A DNA stretch of 64,000 nt from Yponomeuta sedellus. Its lineage: Eukaryota; Arthropoda; Insecta; Lepidoptera; Yponomeutidae. A program made the translations under genes and the position numbers. The notes below the pieces were generated by a model that saw only the letters and a program-made list of their open reading frames with translations, did not search any database and was not told the origin of the DNA. Location: positions 8,813,321 through 8,877,320 of the forward strand of contig OW203751.1 in assembly GCA_934045075.1 (NCBI GenBank). The letters are read 5' to 3'. This document shows positions 43,590 to 54,450 of this stretch, piece after piece (position 1 is the first letter of the stretch; each line of letters begins with the position of its first letter).

Positions 43590-43995
43590 AATTTTCTTTT
43601 TCTTCTTCTTCAGGCTATATTATGTAGTCCACTGCTGGATATAGCCCTCCCCTAATGAGCGCCATAGCGCCCTGTCTTCAGCTTGCCGCATACAGCATCT
43701 GCCGGCAGTTTTTCGCAGATCGTCACCCTACCTGGTCGAAGGGCGTCCTACCTACACTACGTTTGCCGAGTCGCGGTATCCACTCGAGAACACGTTTATT
43801 CCAACGGTTGTCGGTTCTTCGCGAGATAATTATGGCCAGCCCATCGGACCGACTAATTGGAATCAATCAGTCAGTTGCTGTATGGGTGACTGTCCCGTGA
43901 CTACCGCTAGTGGCATTTTTTCCAAACGCTTTCGTGCTTTGCTTTTCGTGAAGACCGCGACTCGGTCTTCACTCAAGAACACGTTTACTCCAACA
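43590..43995 (-). repeat. RTE pol end (minus) with inserted 5S-SINE head
   Basis: 43597-43840 reads on the minus strand as the RTE C-terminal region and CAGCAGTGGACTACATAATA tail. A 5S-SINE head occupies 43845-43945, and RTE sequence resumes to 43995. Confidence 0.6.
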
Positions 43996-44099
43996 GTTTT
44001 ATAATTTTGGAGGGTAATAATTTTGGATAACATAAGAAATTAAAATAAACTGACGTCATATTATGTTTCTAAATCGTAGTTAGAATGTCCCCTTCGCCG

Positions 44100-44692
44100 A
44101 TATCGTCCATTTGTATGTCCCACTGCTGGGGCGCGGGTCTCTTTCTGCAGGAAGGTTAAGGCATTCTTCACCACGGGGGCCAAGTCCGGGTTGGTGGAGG
44201 ATTGTAAAACTGTGGCGGGTCTTACTGTCAGAAGTTATTAAGCCGCCCATAAATACTCTGACATGGCTCGACGACTGCCATTACATGACAGCCGGCACCA
44301 ACGTCTCAGCGTATACTGCGAAGCACAGAAGCGTTCGGAAAAATGACACTAGCGGTAGTCACGGGATGGGCACCATTCCAACACCTCTGACCCTCGACAA
44401 CACCTCGACGACCTTGTGGCGTAGCGGTAGCGCGTCTACCTACCATGCAAGAGGTCCCGGGTTCGAATCCCGGCTGAGGACAAAAAAAAATGCCCAGGTC
44501 TTGGATGTTTATATGTTTGTGATGTCGTTGTTTCTGGTTCCCACAACACAGGGTTTCCTAGTGTGGGGCCAGAAGCAATATATGTGCTTGTATGTAAATG
44601 TTTTGTTATGTTACCTGACCGCGCCTGTTGTTGCTTCACCCGAGTGGTGGATTCTAGTCACTCAGTTCCACTAGGCCACGAGCGCTTCCCCC
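44100..44692 (-). repeat. 5S-SINE interrupted by a T2 SINE
   Basis: The 5S-SINE body and tail (44100-44395) and head (44615-44690) are separated by a plus-strand T2 copy at 44401-44612, showing that T2 arrived later. Confidence 0.75.
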
Positions 44693-44922
44693 AAATGTGC
44701 CCTTAAAATTTATCGATTTATTTCATAATTCAAAGTCACCCTGTATTGGTCAAGACAATCTAATGAACATTGCGTAGGCCATACTTCCTACTTGTTTATT
44801 TATTTTTTCAGTAAGAAAGGTTGACACTTGACCCCAGTCACGCCCGATGGTAATCGAAGACGGTTGTCAATCTGTGGGTTAATCGACTGATGGATAGCTT
44901 TAATAAATCCTGTTTTAATGTC

Positions 44923-45401
44923 GCAGGCAATTTGTATTATTCCGCATTTTACAAACGACGTCGTCTGTTTATAAACGTTCGCTGTTTTAAAATTTTGACG
45001 TAGTTTGTTATAATAGGGTGGCTATGATAGGAAAAGTTTGACAAATCAGATTTACTTTAGCAATCAGGTACATTTTCAAGTAGAAGTAACTTATAATGAA
45101 ATACTTCTATTTGAAAAGATTTTCATTATTTTTCTGTGTTGCACACCCACTACTCGACGCTATTTGTCTTGTTTTGATTGGCAGCACCGTGCGTGGTAAA
45201 AAAATTAACTACATAAATACTTCAATTTGCCACGTCATTTTGCAAGCGGCGATCGAACTGTCTTTGAAATGATGTGGCATAATAATATTATATAATAGTG
45301 ACAAGACTATTTACATCTTCCATTCGGCATATTTCAAAACAGCGAGCGTTTATAAACGGACGACGCCGTTTGCAAAACGCGGAATAACACAAATTGCCTG
45401 C
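44923..45401. mobile_element. 479-bp MITE with about 66-bp terminal inverted repeats
   Basis: GCAGGCAATTTGTATTATTC and onward to CGCTGTTTT is matched by the complement at the right end with a handful of mismatches. No target duplication is evident and no ORF is inside. Confidence 0.85.
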
Positions 45402-45499
45402 AACATAAATATAAATAGACCCTCACTGACTTTTTTATTTACTTAGTACTTCTCAGTTGTGTCAATAAAATATAAATGAAATAGATGAAAATGTTTTAC

Positions 45500-46460
45500 T
45501 ATTTTCGTGCACCTCCTGCGGTCGACTGGTAGAAAATGCTTGTAGCATTTAGTCTGCCGCTTTGCCAATGTAAACTGTACTTCTATATCAACCTCTGTAT
45601 GTCCCCACTGCTGAGGCGCGGCTCTCTTCCTGCATCGCAGGAAGGCAGGAAGGAACTATACTTATGTGCAACAAAAAGTTTTACTAATAATAATTTATGT
45701 TTTGTAAATATTCGAGAACCTTTGGTTCAAAACTGTGAGTACAATTTCATAGAAGTGGGTGCGTTCAAAAATATTTTCTACTATGTTTTTAAATGACGTT
45801 ATATTAGTGTTATTTAAGTTTTATTTGCTTACGTATTTACCTACGTAAATTGAAATACTTAAGAAATACCTGTGTCATTTTAATTTCCAGTCAGTCGACC
45901 TCCGTGACGCAACTAGGAGTGATCGTTGCAAAGACGAACCGTTTTATAAGACCGTTTTGTGTTCCGCGACGATAGGACCGTTTTACGTTTCATTATAAAG
46001 CAGTGCCAGAGACTCTAAAGCAGTGCCAGCGTTCGTTCGTCGCGAGACCAGTCCTTAGATTATTTGACGCGGATATGTCCTTTAGTGCTATATTAATAGA
46101 GCCTAGAACGTAATGAGATCATTGCGACGTCGTCGTCGGCTCCTTGCTCGTTCCGTTCGTTTTGGTCTGTGATACAATAAAGTAATCTGTATGTCTATGA
46201 ATATACAGTCGAATATCGTGTAAAACAACTTATTTTTTCCGATGTTTCGTGATTTCGTCTCGTTCGCACTCGTTTGACCGTCCTCTGCGACTTGCTCGTT
46301 CGCATACAATGAAACCAGTTGCGAACGAGGACCGTTTCGAGGACCTGTTTTCGTTCCAGAAAAAACGGTTGCGTTTCGTCGTCGAAATATCGGACAACGA
46401 CCCACTCCTAGACGCAACGGTAGCGCATCTGCCTATCATGCAAGAGGTTCCGATGTTATA
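45500..46460. repeat. Tail repeat, SINE fragments and a possible GC-skewed element
   Basis: 45505-45580 is the CACCTCCTGCGGTCGACTGG repeat and 45590-45655 a 5S-SINE tail. 45905-46415 has weakly inverted ends (CTAGGAGTGATCGTTG) with CGTTCG-rich DNA, fused to a T2 head fragment at 46410-46455. Confidence 0.4.
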
Positions 46461-46469
46461 AAGCGTTTT

Positions 46470-47225
46470 ATCTTCTATAATAATAATTTAAAAATGAATC
46501 GCTGAATGTGTTGGTAAGCTCAAATCTCGAGAGCAGCTGAACCTATATCGCTAATTCTTTTTTTGCCACTTCGCCATATAAGGTTATCGGATAAAACAAA
46601 CGTAAGCGCGTTTTAAAAAACAGTCAGCGCCATCTAGCATTTTATCTAAAATTTTGAGCGAAATAATAAAATAAATAATAATATTGAGGAGCTCTTGTGT
46701 TGTGTGTTCTGTCAGGGTAGTTAATATCTTCGATTTTCCTAGTTTTTATAGATTTTCCTTTATTTGGCCATTCAGCTCTCTGAGTTTATGGGAATACTAG
46801 TTCTATTTCGATGATCATGAGTGAGTGAGTGTCATAAATGCGAAACTTTGCTGTCGCTTAACTTCGGAACAAAATGACCTACAGACTTGAAATTTTGGAT
46901 TTTTGGTTCGTGATTATAGCTTACTGGATGACGAAAATTTCTGCGTTCTGGTCTTATCCAGAGGGTCTCAAATAGGGGCCTGAAAATGCGGCGAAATGGT
47001 TCCAGTAAAGGATGGTACTTGGCGGGGGCCCTGCCCCAGAACTGCCGTGCCCCACGATTTCGGCGCGTCATATTTTTCAAAATTTCGTGCATATATTATG
47101 CTTGTAATTCTAAATTATGGTTACAATGCCCACTTACAAAGCAACGAATGAGTTCGAAGTCACTTTGTATAACATACACTCACTGTACAATACAATCTCT
47201 GTACAATACACAGTCACTCTGTATA
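46470..47225. other. Intergenic DNA, no gene seen
   Basis: 46485-46570 is a fragment of the AGCTGACCCAGCGAAC repeat. The rest shows no coding frame or repeat that I recognise. Confidence 0.4.
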
Positions 47226-47229
47226 ATAT

Positions 47230-47725
47230 GAATGACGACCTCTGTGGCATAGCGGTGGCGCATCTGCCTGCCATGCAAGAGGTTCCGGGTTCAAACCCCG
47301 GCTGAGGACAAAAAAAACCCCAGGTGTTGGATGTTTACATATTGGTGATGTCGTTATTTCTGGTTCCCACGACACAGGGTATCCTAGTGTGGGGCCAGAA
47401 GCAATGTATTTATTCAAACTGTTAATGAGGCATGTATTTATATAGGAACCTCTGATATTATCGTTTTCTTTGTTTTTTTTTGTACATCTACTTCCTTCTC
47501 TAATGTATGTCCAGTTCATCCAAAGGTTGTCTGGAAGAGATCACTTTTAGTGATGAGGCCGCCGTCTGTACTCTTAGGTTAAGGAATATCTGTGTAATTT
47601 CCATTTTTATTTACAATAAAGTGTTCTCTATCTACCTACCTACCTACCTACCTACCTACCTACCTACCTACCTACCTACCTACCTACCTGCCTATCTATC
47701 TATCTATTTATCTATCTATGTGCCT
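47230..47725 (+). repeat. T2 SINE, family J end and (CTAC)n microsatellite
   Basis: 47230-47412 is a T2 copy. 47518-47631 is a plus-strand J 3' end finishing AATAAAGTGTTCTCTATC, immediately followed by a 90-bp (CTAC)n/(CTAT)n run, the family's tail expanded. Confidence 0.75.
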
Positions 47726-48731
47726 GTATGTAAATGTTGTTATGTTGTTGTTGTTAATAATACTAACACTCTGTATAACATACAGGGTGACTTCGAAATC
47801 GAATGTAGCTACGACATGCTATGTCGTAGTAACATTTAACACCCCGTATAAAAACGGCATGATAAACAATACATGATAAGCAATAACAGAACTTCTGCGT
47901 ACATTGATTATGCATAAGGTTGCGGATATAAAAAGGAAATTATGAATAGTCACAATATAACAAGGCCATCGGCATTCAGTGACTCTGGAGTGCAATACAG
48001 TTCACTTGCTTTTGTCGTATATTATTATAACAGGGTGCGTAATTATTTGTTAAACAGCCATCCGGTGCCGACAAGCGGCATAAAATATATCCCATAATTT
48101 TATTTGCGAAAAGTGTTCTTTTTAACTGGTTATTTTTTTTTTCATAGTAAAAAAAAAGAAGTTTTCTTGTTCTGGAGGCTAAAAATCTTTCATATAAGTA
48201 ATGCTTCCAGAGGTTGCTCTATATTAGAAAATATATTTTACAAAGCAAAACAAAGTAAAAGTGCTGAAAATGCCAAGGAACATTATACAAACAAGTGATT
48301 ATATTAAAGTATATTAATTCTATATATGTAGTGAGGTATTAATATTTTAAAAACCTATTTAGAGGCTAAAAATTCCACCCACCCAATCTTCTTAATCTTA
48401 ATGCCTACAGTCTAGATCCTAGCGCTGAGAAGATAAGATTTTAAAGTGTCTACTTAAAACGGTCGTTTTAGCGAAAAACAATTAAAGGTTAATGGGTGTA
48501 TGTTTTAGATTCGATAGATAGATTGATAGAAAAATTGTTTTTGAACTAAAAACCTGGTCGGACTTTTCCGATATAACAACACCCGTAAGTAAATCCGGAC
48601 TAAAAGTCTAGAAAAATTGTTACTACAAGCTTGTGTGTTGTCAACTTTCTGCAAAAACGTGTTTTAAATATTACGTCTCCATGGTGCTAATTAAATAATA
48701 ATAATAATTAAAGTAAAGTGAAATAAAGTAG
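47726..48731. other. Left flank of the DIRS element
   Basis: AT-rich. 48340-48380 is a T1 end fragment and 48553-48609 the one-arm foldback relative of 35387. No gene seen. Confidence 0.5.
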
Positions 48732-48871
48732 AATTTTATTTCACGTTGATCTGAAATATAATTGATTGAAAGTGTAGTGTTCTCGTTCGCTACTCTATGG
48801 CATCGCGGTTTTATTTAGAGCATTTAAAAAAGAAACTGTTTGGTCTATGATCATGCTATCCCCGCTGTCAC
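48732..48871. repeat. DIRS left inverted terminal repeat
   Basis: AATTTTATTTCACGTTGATC to CCCCGCTGTCAC. The first 13 or so bases are unique to this end. Confidence 0.9.
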
Positions 48872-48987
48872 TTTTTTTTCGCGATCTTGCGGCATCGTGC
48901 GTTTTTGCGTCGTTTTACGCAATTTTCCTATTTTTTCCGAAAAATAAGTTTACAAATACAGCACAATAACATCGTGTAATCCGCAAA

Positions 48988-50540
48988 ATGCCCAGCGACA
49001 AGAAACTGTTAAAGAAAATCGAAAAATACAAGAAGCACCTTGAACGCTTGAACCGGAAAAGGCGCGGCAACAGTCGGAGCCGCAGCAGAAGCCCCTCGTG
49101 CTCACGCCCACGATGGGACTCTGCTTCACCACCATCAGCGGACCCTTCTGATGGAAAAGGTAAAATGCACGGGACCTAACCTCTTTATTTTTTCCTCAAT
49201 AGGTAGGTACCTACGCACAACTTACAGGTGAAAAATGCCACGTAAATAACCTACAAGAACTGTTCAAGACAGTTATTGAGCCGGTACGAGATACCTTAAC
49301 TCGATGATCAGACTTGATACGAGATATCTATGTTATGATTTGATACGAAGGGCTGCAAAAAACATTGCACTTCACATGTGCACACCGAGCCGGTACGAGA
49401 TACCTCTAGCTCGAAGATCGAACTTGGTACGAGATACCATAGCTTCGATTTGGTACGTGATACCATAGCTTCGATTTGGTACGAGATACCATAGCTTCGA
49501 TTTGGTACGAGATACTCACGCCACGACAACTAACACGTGTACTAATAGCACTTACATTGAACTGGGTACGAGATACCACAGTTTCAACCCTTGGCCCTCT
49601 TATGGCGTATCAGGCATACAACAAAAATATTTTAACAGATCTATGCGATCCATTAAAATGTGCTTGAATGTTATTTCCAGGTGTAGAACAGAGAGAATCT
49701 GAAGAGAACATGGATCAAATACCAGAGATGTATCCAGTAGTGGACCTTGTAAGCCCAGAAATCACAGACCCATTCCGCGAGGCCCTCGGGTTAGAATACA
49801 CGGATCAGAAAAAATTTGAGGGGGAAATCCTCCCCGATATTGCCAGAAGATGGAACCACATCATAACAGACGGACTGGCTAAAGAAGAAAAGGAATGTAT
49901 TATAAAAAAATATAAGTTTCCTGAAAACTGCCAACTGTTAGAGGCCCCTACTTTAAACGCCGAAGTCAAGGCTGTCATGACAGAAAGCTCTAAAATAAGG
50001 GACAGATCCATAGAAGCAGCTCAACACCAACTAGGGACAGCCACAGCCATATTGGGACAGGTCATGTCTGACCTAATAAAATCCAAAATAAACATTGTGG
50101 AAACAGTGGCGAAGTTAAGCGATGCAGCCAAACTACTTAACGATTTGCACGCCCAAAATACGAGGACAAGAAGGGTGTTGATAACACCACTGCTGGACAA
50201 AGACTTCAATAGTCTAACAGAAAAAGTCCACAGAGATGAACAACTTTTTGGGACTGATCTAGCGACTAAAATAAGGACAAACCAAGAACTTAAAAAGTCC
50301 TCCTCCCAGATAAGGAAAACCCTTCCCAAACCTATGGTCAACAAAACTGTCACTAAGAAGACTCCGGGAAACCGATATGGTCCGCCTCCAACTCATCCTC
50401 GCCAGCAACCCAGATCGACGGCACCTCGAGGCGGACCCAGGAACCGCCCGTCACAGCCACCGCCGTACCGGCCGAGCCCCAACCAGCCGCGCCGGCCGGC
50501 TGGGAAGTATGCAGCACGAGGTGCCCACAGCAGGCGTTAG
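48988..50540 (+). CDS. DIRS gag-like protein, two exons
   Basis: Exon 1 48988-49159 encodes MPSDKKLLKKIEKYKKHLER and an Arg/Ser-rich stretch. Exon 2 49681-50540 encodes VEQRESEENMDQIPEMYPVV onward, a helical central region and a Pro/Arg/Gly-rich basic tail (RGAHSRR-stop). The donor GTAAAA and acceptor TTATTTCCAG split a glycine codon (G|GT) exactly in phase, giving about 343 residues. No CCHC knuckle; the basic tail could bind RNA. Exon 2 also has an ATG of its own (49668, inside the intron end), the alternative start if unspliced. Confidence 0.75.
49160..49680 (+). other. Predicted intron in DIRS gag
   Basis: 521 bp from GTAAAA to TTTCCAG. It holds at least seven copies of GGTACGAGATACC (49283, 49392, 49426, 49452, 49478, 49504, 49565), four of them spaced 26 bp apart, and stops in all frames near its start. 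Confidence 0.65.
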
Positions 50541-52441
50541 ACATACAGGTACATGCAGGCAACATATCTAACTACAGTTCCTGCTGGGAACTACTCACCA
50601 AAGACCCTGTACTACTACAGTGGGTTAGAGGCTACCACATACCGTTTCTCAACGTGCCTGTACAAAATACCATTCCCAAGAACAATATTCTTAATACTGA
50701 CTCCTGTAATATAAAGCTAGCCATCATTAACCTATTAGAACTAGGGGCCGTACAACCATGTAATCACAATAAAGGTGAATTTATTTCAAAGATATTTCTT
50801 AGACCAAAACCCAATGGAAAGTTCAGATTTATTCTTAATTTGAAACCTCTTAACAAATTTGTTAAACTAGAACATTTCAAGATGGAGGACATCAGAACAG
50901 CTATAAAAATAATTGATAAAGACTTCTACATGTGTTCCATTGACTTAAAAGAATCCTATTTTCTAGTGCCAGTAGCCACAGAACATAGACAATTTCTCCG
51001 TTTTCAATTTGAAAATACTCTTTACCAATTCACAGCCCTACCTTATGGTCTTTGTACAGCCCCTAGTGCATTTACAAAATTATTAAAGCCTGTGGTTAGC
51101 TGCCTCCGGAGACAAGGTTTCTTGTCAACCATATATCTTGATGACTACCTATGTATTGGTCGTACACTAGAGGAATGTATTGCTAATAGGGATGCTACCT
51201 TACAAATTTTTAAATGCCTAGGTCTAATAGTAAACTTTGAAAAAAGTACATTAGTTCCGAGAACAGCTTGTAAGTTCCTTGGATTTATTATTAACTCCCA
51301 TACAATGACTCTCGAGCTACCACGAGAAAAAAAGGACTCCATTACAGCTCTATTATCAAAATTTATGAAACATAAACATTGCAAGATAAGAGATTTTGCT
51401 AAGCTGCTAGGTACTTTAGTTGCAGCTTGTCCTGCAGTACCCTATGGTCCAGTACATATCAAAATCATGGAAAGGCAGAGATTCTTGGCTTTGTTACAAA
51501 ATAGAGACAACTACAATGCCGTCATGAAAATATCCACTGACATCTTACCTGAGTTGAAGTGGTGGTTAAGCAACATAAACTCAACAAGGAGCATTACACT
51601 AAAACCATTCATTCTAGAAATATTCTCCGATGCATCACTCACGGGATGGGGAATACACTGCAACGGCGAAAGTGTTGGCGGCCTATGGTCGCTGTCGGAA
51701 CAGGAACTTCACATTAACCAACTAGAACTTTTAGCTGCTTTGTTTGGACTTAAGTGCTTTGCAAAATCACACAACCACTGCGACATACTGCTGAGGATCG
51801 ACAACACTACCGCCATTGCATGTGTCAATAAAATGGGCAGTGTTCAATTCCCACACCTAAACAACATCGCCAGAGAGATTTGGACATGGTGTGAGAAACG
51901 AGGTAATAACATCTATGCCTCATATATTAAGTCAAAAGACAATGTGTATGCTGATGAGGAATCTCGTAATACAAACATAGATACAGAATGGGAACTGAAT
52001 GACAGCGTTTTCAGTATAATAAAAGAACGCTTTGGCTCTCCACATATTGACCTATTTGCATCCAGAATCAATACAAAATGTGATATGTATGTGTCATGGA
52101 AGAGGGACCCCTATGCATTCAACATTGATGCCTTTACACTCCACTGGGGAAAGTCCTTTTTTTATGCCTTCCCACCATTCTCCCTAATGACTAAGTGCCT
52201 ACAAAAAATAAGAAGTGATAAAGCCAAAGGCATACTTGTATATCCAGTCTGGGAGTCACAACCCTGGTATCCCTTGGCGATGGGCTTGATGACAACCAAA
52301 CCAATAATATTTGAACCTAGTGATGACCTTCTTATATCTCCCCTTAGGACAGAACACCCGCTGAGCAAGCACCTTACCCTGGCAGCAAGCATATTCTGCG
52401 GCGTGCATTCAGAAGCCGAGGTTTGCCAGAAAGCTCACTAA
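50357..52441 (+). CDS. DIRS reverse transcriptase / RNase H / methylase-like polyprotein
   Basis: The frame is open from 50357, overlapping the end of gag in the -1 frame, with no ATG before the RT core. Recognisable sequence starts near ELLTKDPVLLQWVRGYHIPF (about 50588). Motifs: FISKIFLRPKPNGKFRFILN, LPYGLCTAPSAFTK, the catalytic YLDDYL (about 51134), RNase H (FSDASLTGWG, ELLAAL, DNTTAIACV), then IDLFASRINT and YAFPPFSL, the region annotated as adenine-methylase-like in DIRS elements. It would synthesise cDNA from the element RNA. Confidence 0.88.
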   Translation, partial: EDSGKPIWSASNSSSPATQIDGTSRRTQEPPVTATAVPAEPQPAAPAGWEVCSTRCPQQALDIQVHAGNISNYSSCWELLTKDPVLLQWVRGYHIPFLNVPVQNTIPKNNILNTDSCNIKLAIINLLELGAVQPCNHNKGEFISKIFLRPKPNGKFRFILNLKPLNKFVKLEHFKMEDIRTAIKIIDKDFYMCSIDLKESYFLVPVATEHRQFLRFQFENTLYQFTALPYGLCTAPSAFTKLLKPVVSCLRRQGFLSTIYLDDYLCIGRTLEECIANRDATLQIFKCLGLIVNFEKSTLVPRTACKFLGFIINSHTMTLELPREKKDSITALLSKFMKHKHCKIRDFAKLLGTLVAACPAVPYGPVHIKIMERQRFLALLQNRDNYNAVMKISTDILPELKWWLSNINSTRSITLKPFILEIFSDASLTGWGIHCNGESVGGLWSLSEQELHINQLELLAALFGLKCFAKSHNHCDILLRIDNTTAIACVNKMGSVQFPHLNNIAREIWTWCEKRGNNIYASYIKSKDNVYADEESRNTNIDTEWELNDSVFSIIKERFGSPHIDLFASRINTKCDMYVSWKRDPYAFNIDAFTLHWGKSFFYAFPPFSLMTKCLQKIRSDKAKGILVYPVWESQPWYPLAMGLMTTKPIIFEPSDDLLISPLRTEHPLSKHLTLAASIFCGVHSEAEVCQKAH

Positions 52442-53361
52442 ATATCATGCTAGCATCCATCTCACCAGGTACAATGAAACAATATAATACTACCTATAAA
52501 AGCTGGTGGAACTTCTGTAACACACACAATCTAGATTCTCTCTTAACCTCTGTTCCTTTTATCGTACAATTTTTGACAGAAAAATTTGAAAGTGGAGCTG
52601 GTTACAATACCCTGAACTGCCATAGATCGGCACTAGCTCTGCTTATGGGGGAGAAAGTTGGCACAGATGACAGAATTAAACGATTTTTGAAAGGTGTTTT
52701 TAGACTGAAGCCTGCCTTGCCACGATATAATGAAGTGTGGAACCCATCCACTGTACTGAATTATCTATCTAAACTACCTCAGAATTTTGAACTAAATTTG
52801 GAGATGCTGACCAAAAAACTAGTAACTTTATTGGCCTTAGCAACTGCTCAGCGGGTACAGACATTATCATTTATAAAACTAGAAGACATATCAATACTTG
52901 ATAATAAGATTACTATTACTATTAGAGACCTATTAAAAACGTCCATAAGCACCAAAAGGCAAACTATTTTGCACCTACCATTTTACAATAATGAACCCAG
53001 CATATGCCCAGCCAGCACACTTAAAGATTACATTCAAAATACAGCTTCCATTAGAGGGGATGAAAAATACCTTTTGATCACCTTCAAAAAGCCCCATCAT
53101 CAAGCATCCAAACAGACCATCAGTAGATGGATAAAATGTACCCTAGCTAACAGTGGCATTGATACGAGCAAGTATACATCCCACAGCACACGTCACTCCG
53201 CAACCTCAGCAGCTAGAAAGGCAGGAGTGTCCCTGGATGTAATCAGAAAAACAGCTGGCTGGTCAGACGAGTCGTCGACCTTTGCAAAGTTCTATAACTT
53301 ACCTATTCAGGGCAATAATGACAATAATGATTTTGTACAATCGATTTTCGACAATATGTAA
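52380..53361 (+). CDS. DIRS tyrosine recombinase
   Basis: Overlaps the end of the RT frame; the frame is open upstream of the first good ATG (52447, MLASISPGTMKQYNTTYKSW). About 305 residues with the core-binding domain first and the catalytic set in order: Arg in TAQRVQTLSF, HSTRHSATSAARKAG (H-x-x-R), the GW of TAGWSDESS and the nucleophile Tyr in FAKFYNLPI. It replaces the DDE integrase of LTR elements and would insert the circular copy. Confidence 0.9.
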
Positions 53362-53938
53362 CCCATTAAAACATAAAACATGTGCAATAACATCTGGCAC
53401 GTTAACAAGTATACAATGTACCTACATATGATTAAAACTAAAGCATTAAGCAAATAATATGATTGTGGTATACCTCTGCCCACCCCTTCAGGGATTGAGC
53501 GTATTATAATATCATAGCATGGTTACAACTACTTACAACTATTGAACTATGCCAATAATAATTAAGGATAATTATGTTTGAACTATGTTGATTAATATAA
53601 AAGTCATAGAATATTTTAGAATTTATCAGTTTAATATTAATAAATGCTCTATAACATAAGACAATTTTTTATCCAATACTATCTTCTATCCTGCAACACA
53701 AGTACCTACCCATTATGCAGTTGACTCTAAACATCTACACTTTCAATCAATTATATTTCAGATCAACGTGAAATAAAATTGAATATTGGACTAACTTACC
53801 TAAGTGAAGTCCAATTGTAATTTTATGAACGTTGATCTGAAATATAATTGATCACCCACCCAGCCCAAAATCAGCTAACACCCTGATTCCCAGGCATAAT
53901 GGGTACCCTCCTGGGTCAAGGGGCTCAACTCTAAATTA
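53362..53938. other. DIRS 3' untranslated region
   Basis: No frame of note. Ends in the internal complementary region and a GC-richer stretch (GGGTACCCTCCTGGGTCAAG) before the right terminal repeat. Confidence 0.6.
53735..53852. repeat. DIRS internal complementary region
   Basis: CTACACTTTCAATCAATTAT to GTGAAATAAAATT complements the left end; GAATATTGGACTAACTTACC to ATAATTGAT complements the right end. In known DIRS elements this region templates closure of the circle. Confidence 0.9.
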
Positions 53939-54117
53939 GTGACAGCGGGGATAGCATGATCATAGACCAAACAGTTTCTTTTTTAAATGCTCTAAATAAA
54001 ACCGCGATGCCATAGAGTAGCGAACGAGAACACTACACTTTCAATCAATTATATTTCAGATCAACGTTCATAAAATTACAATTGGACTTCACTTAGGTAA
54101 GTTAGTCCAATATTCAA
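53939..54117. repeat. DIRS right inverted terminal repeat
   Basis: GTGACAGCGGGGATAGCATG through TTCAGATCAACGT matches the left repeat inverted, then a roughly 50-bp private extension ends TAGTCCAATATTCAA. Confidence 0.9.
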
Positions 54118-54265
54118 GTTTATTTCTCACCATAAAGAGCAACATTCAGGTGGGGTGTTATAAGCCTTGAGGGCCTTGCAAAAATCACTTAAAGGCTAAT
54201 TCAACTAATTGCCAAACTAGGTGGTCCTGTATTTTGACAATAAAGTTTGTTTTGTACTTAATTTA

Positions 54266-54336
54266 CAGATCAATTTCAGACATTATTAATAATTATTAAT
54301 GTCTGAAATTGATCTGACACTTAAATTATTTAAGTG
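54266..54336. repeat. Two adjacent perfect hairpins
   Basis: CAGATCAATTTCAGACATTA is followed after 11 nt by its exact complement (to 54316), then CACTTAAAT/ATTTAAGTG. A family J-like AATAAAGAATATTCTTATC end follows at 54410. Confidence 0.8.
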
Positions 54337-54450
54337 TTGTGCGTCTCAATTCGTAGTGAGTCACGCCTTATGTAATTATGTTTTGTTTGTTTGTTTTTTC
54401 CTGGTGTACAATAAAGAATATTCTTATCTTATCTTAAATAGGATCAAGTT

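Larger units (their letters stand above)
48732..54117 (+). mobile_element. Structurally complete DIRS-type retrotransposon
   Basis: About 5.4 kb with inverted terminal repeats (48732-48871 and 53939-54117; about 125 bp looks identical), each with a different outer extension. An internal complementary region (53735-53852) equals the complement of the left outer end joined to that of the right outer end, with the two bases AA shared. Frames for gag, RT/RNase H and a tyrosine recombinase are open. This layout implies a circular intermediate and recombinase insertion without target duplication. Confidence 0.93.

Noticed and set aside
44111..44674. 187-residue open frame
   Set aside because: It runs through a 5S-SINE, a T2 SINE and back into the SINE, with no domain; open by chance.
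48104..48298. 64-residue frame left of the DIRS element
   Set aside because: AT-rich, Lys/Phe-rich translation with no similarity I recognise and no splice or retroelement context.
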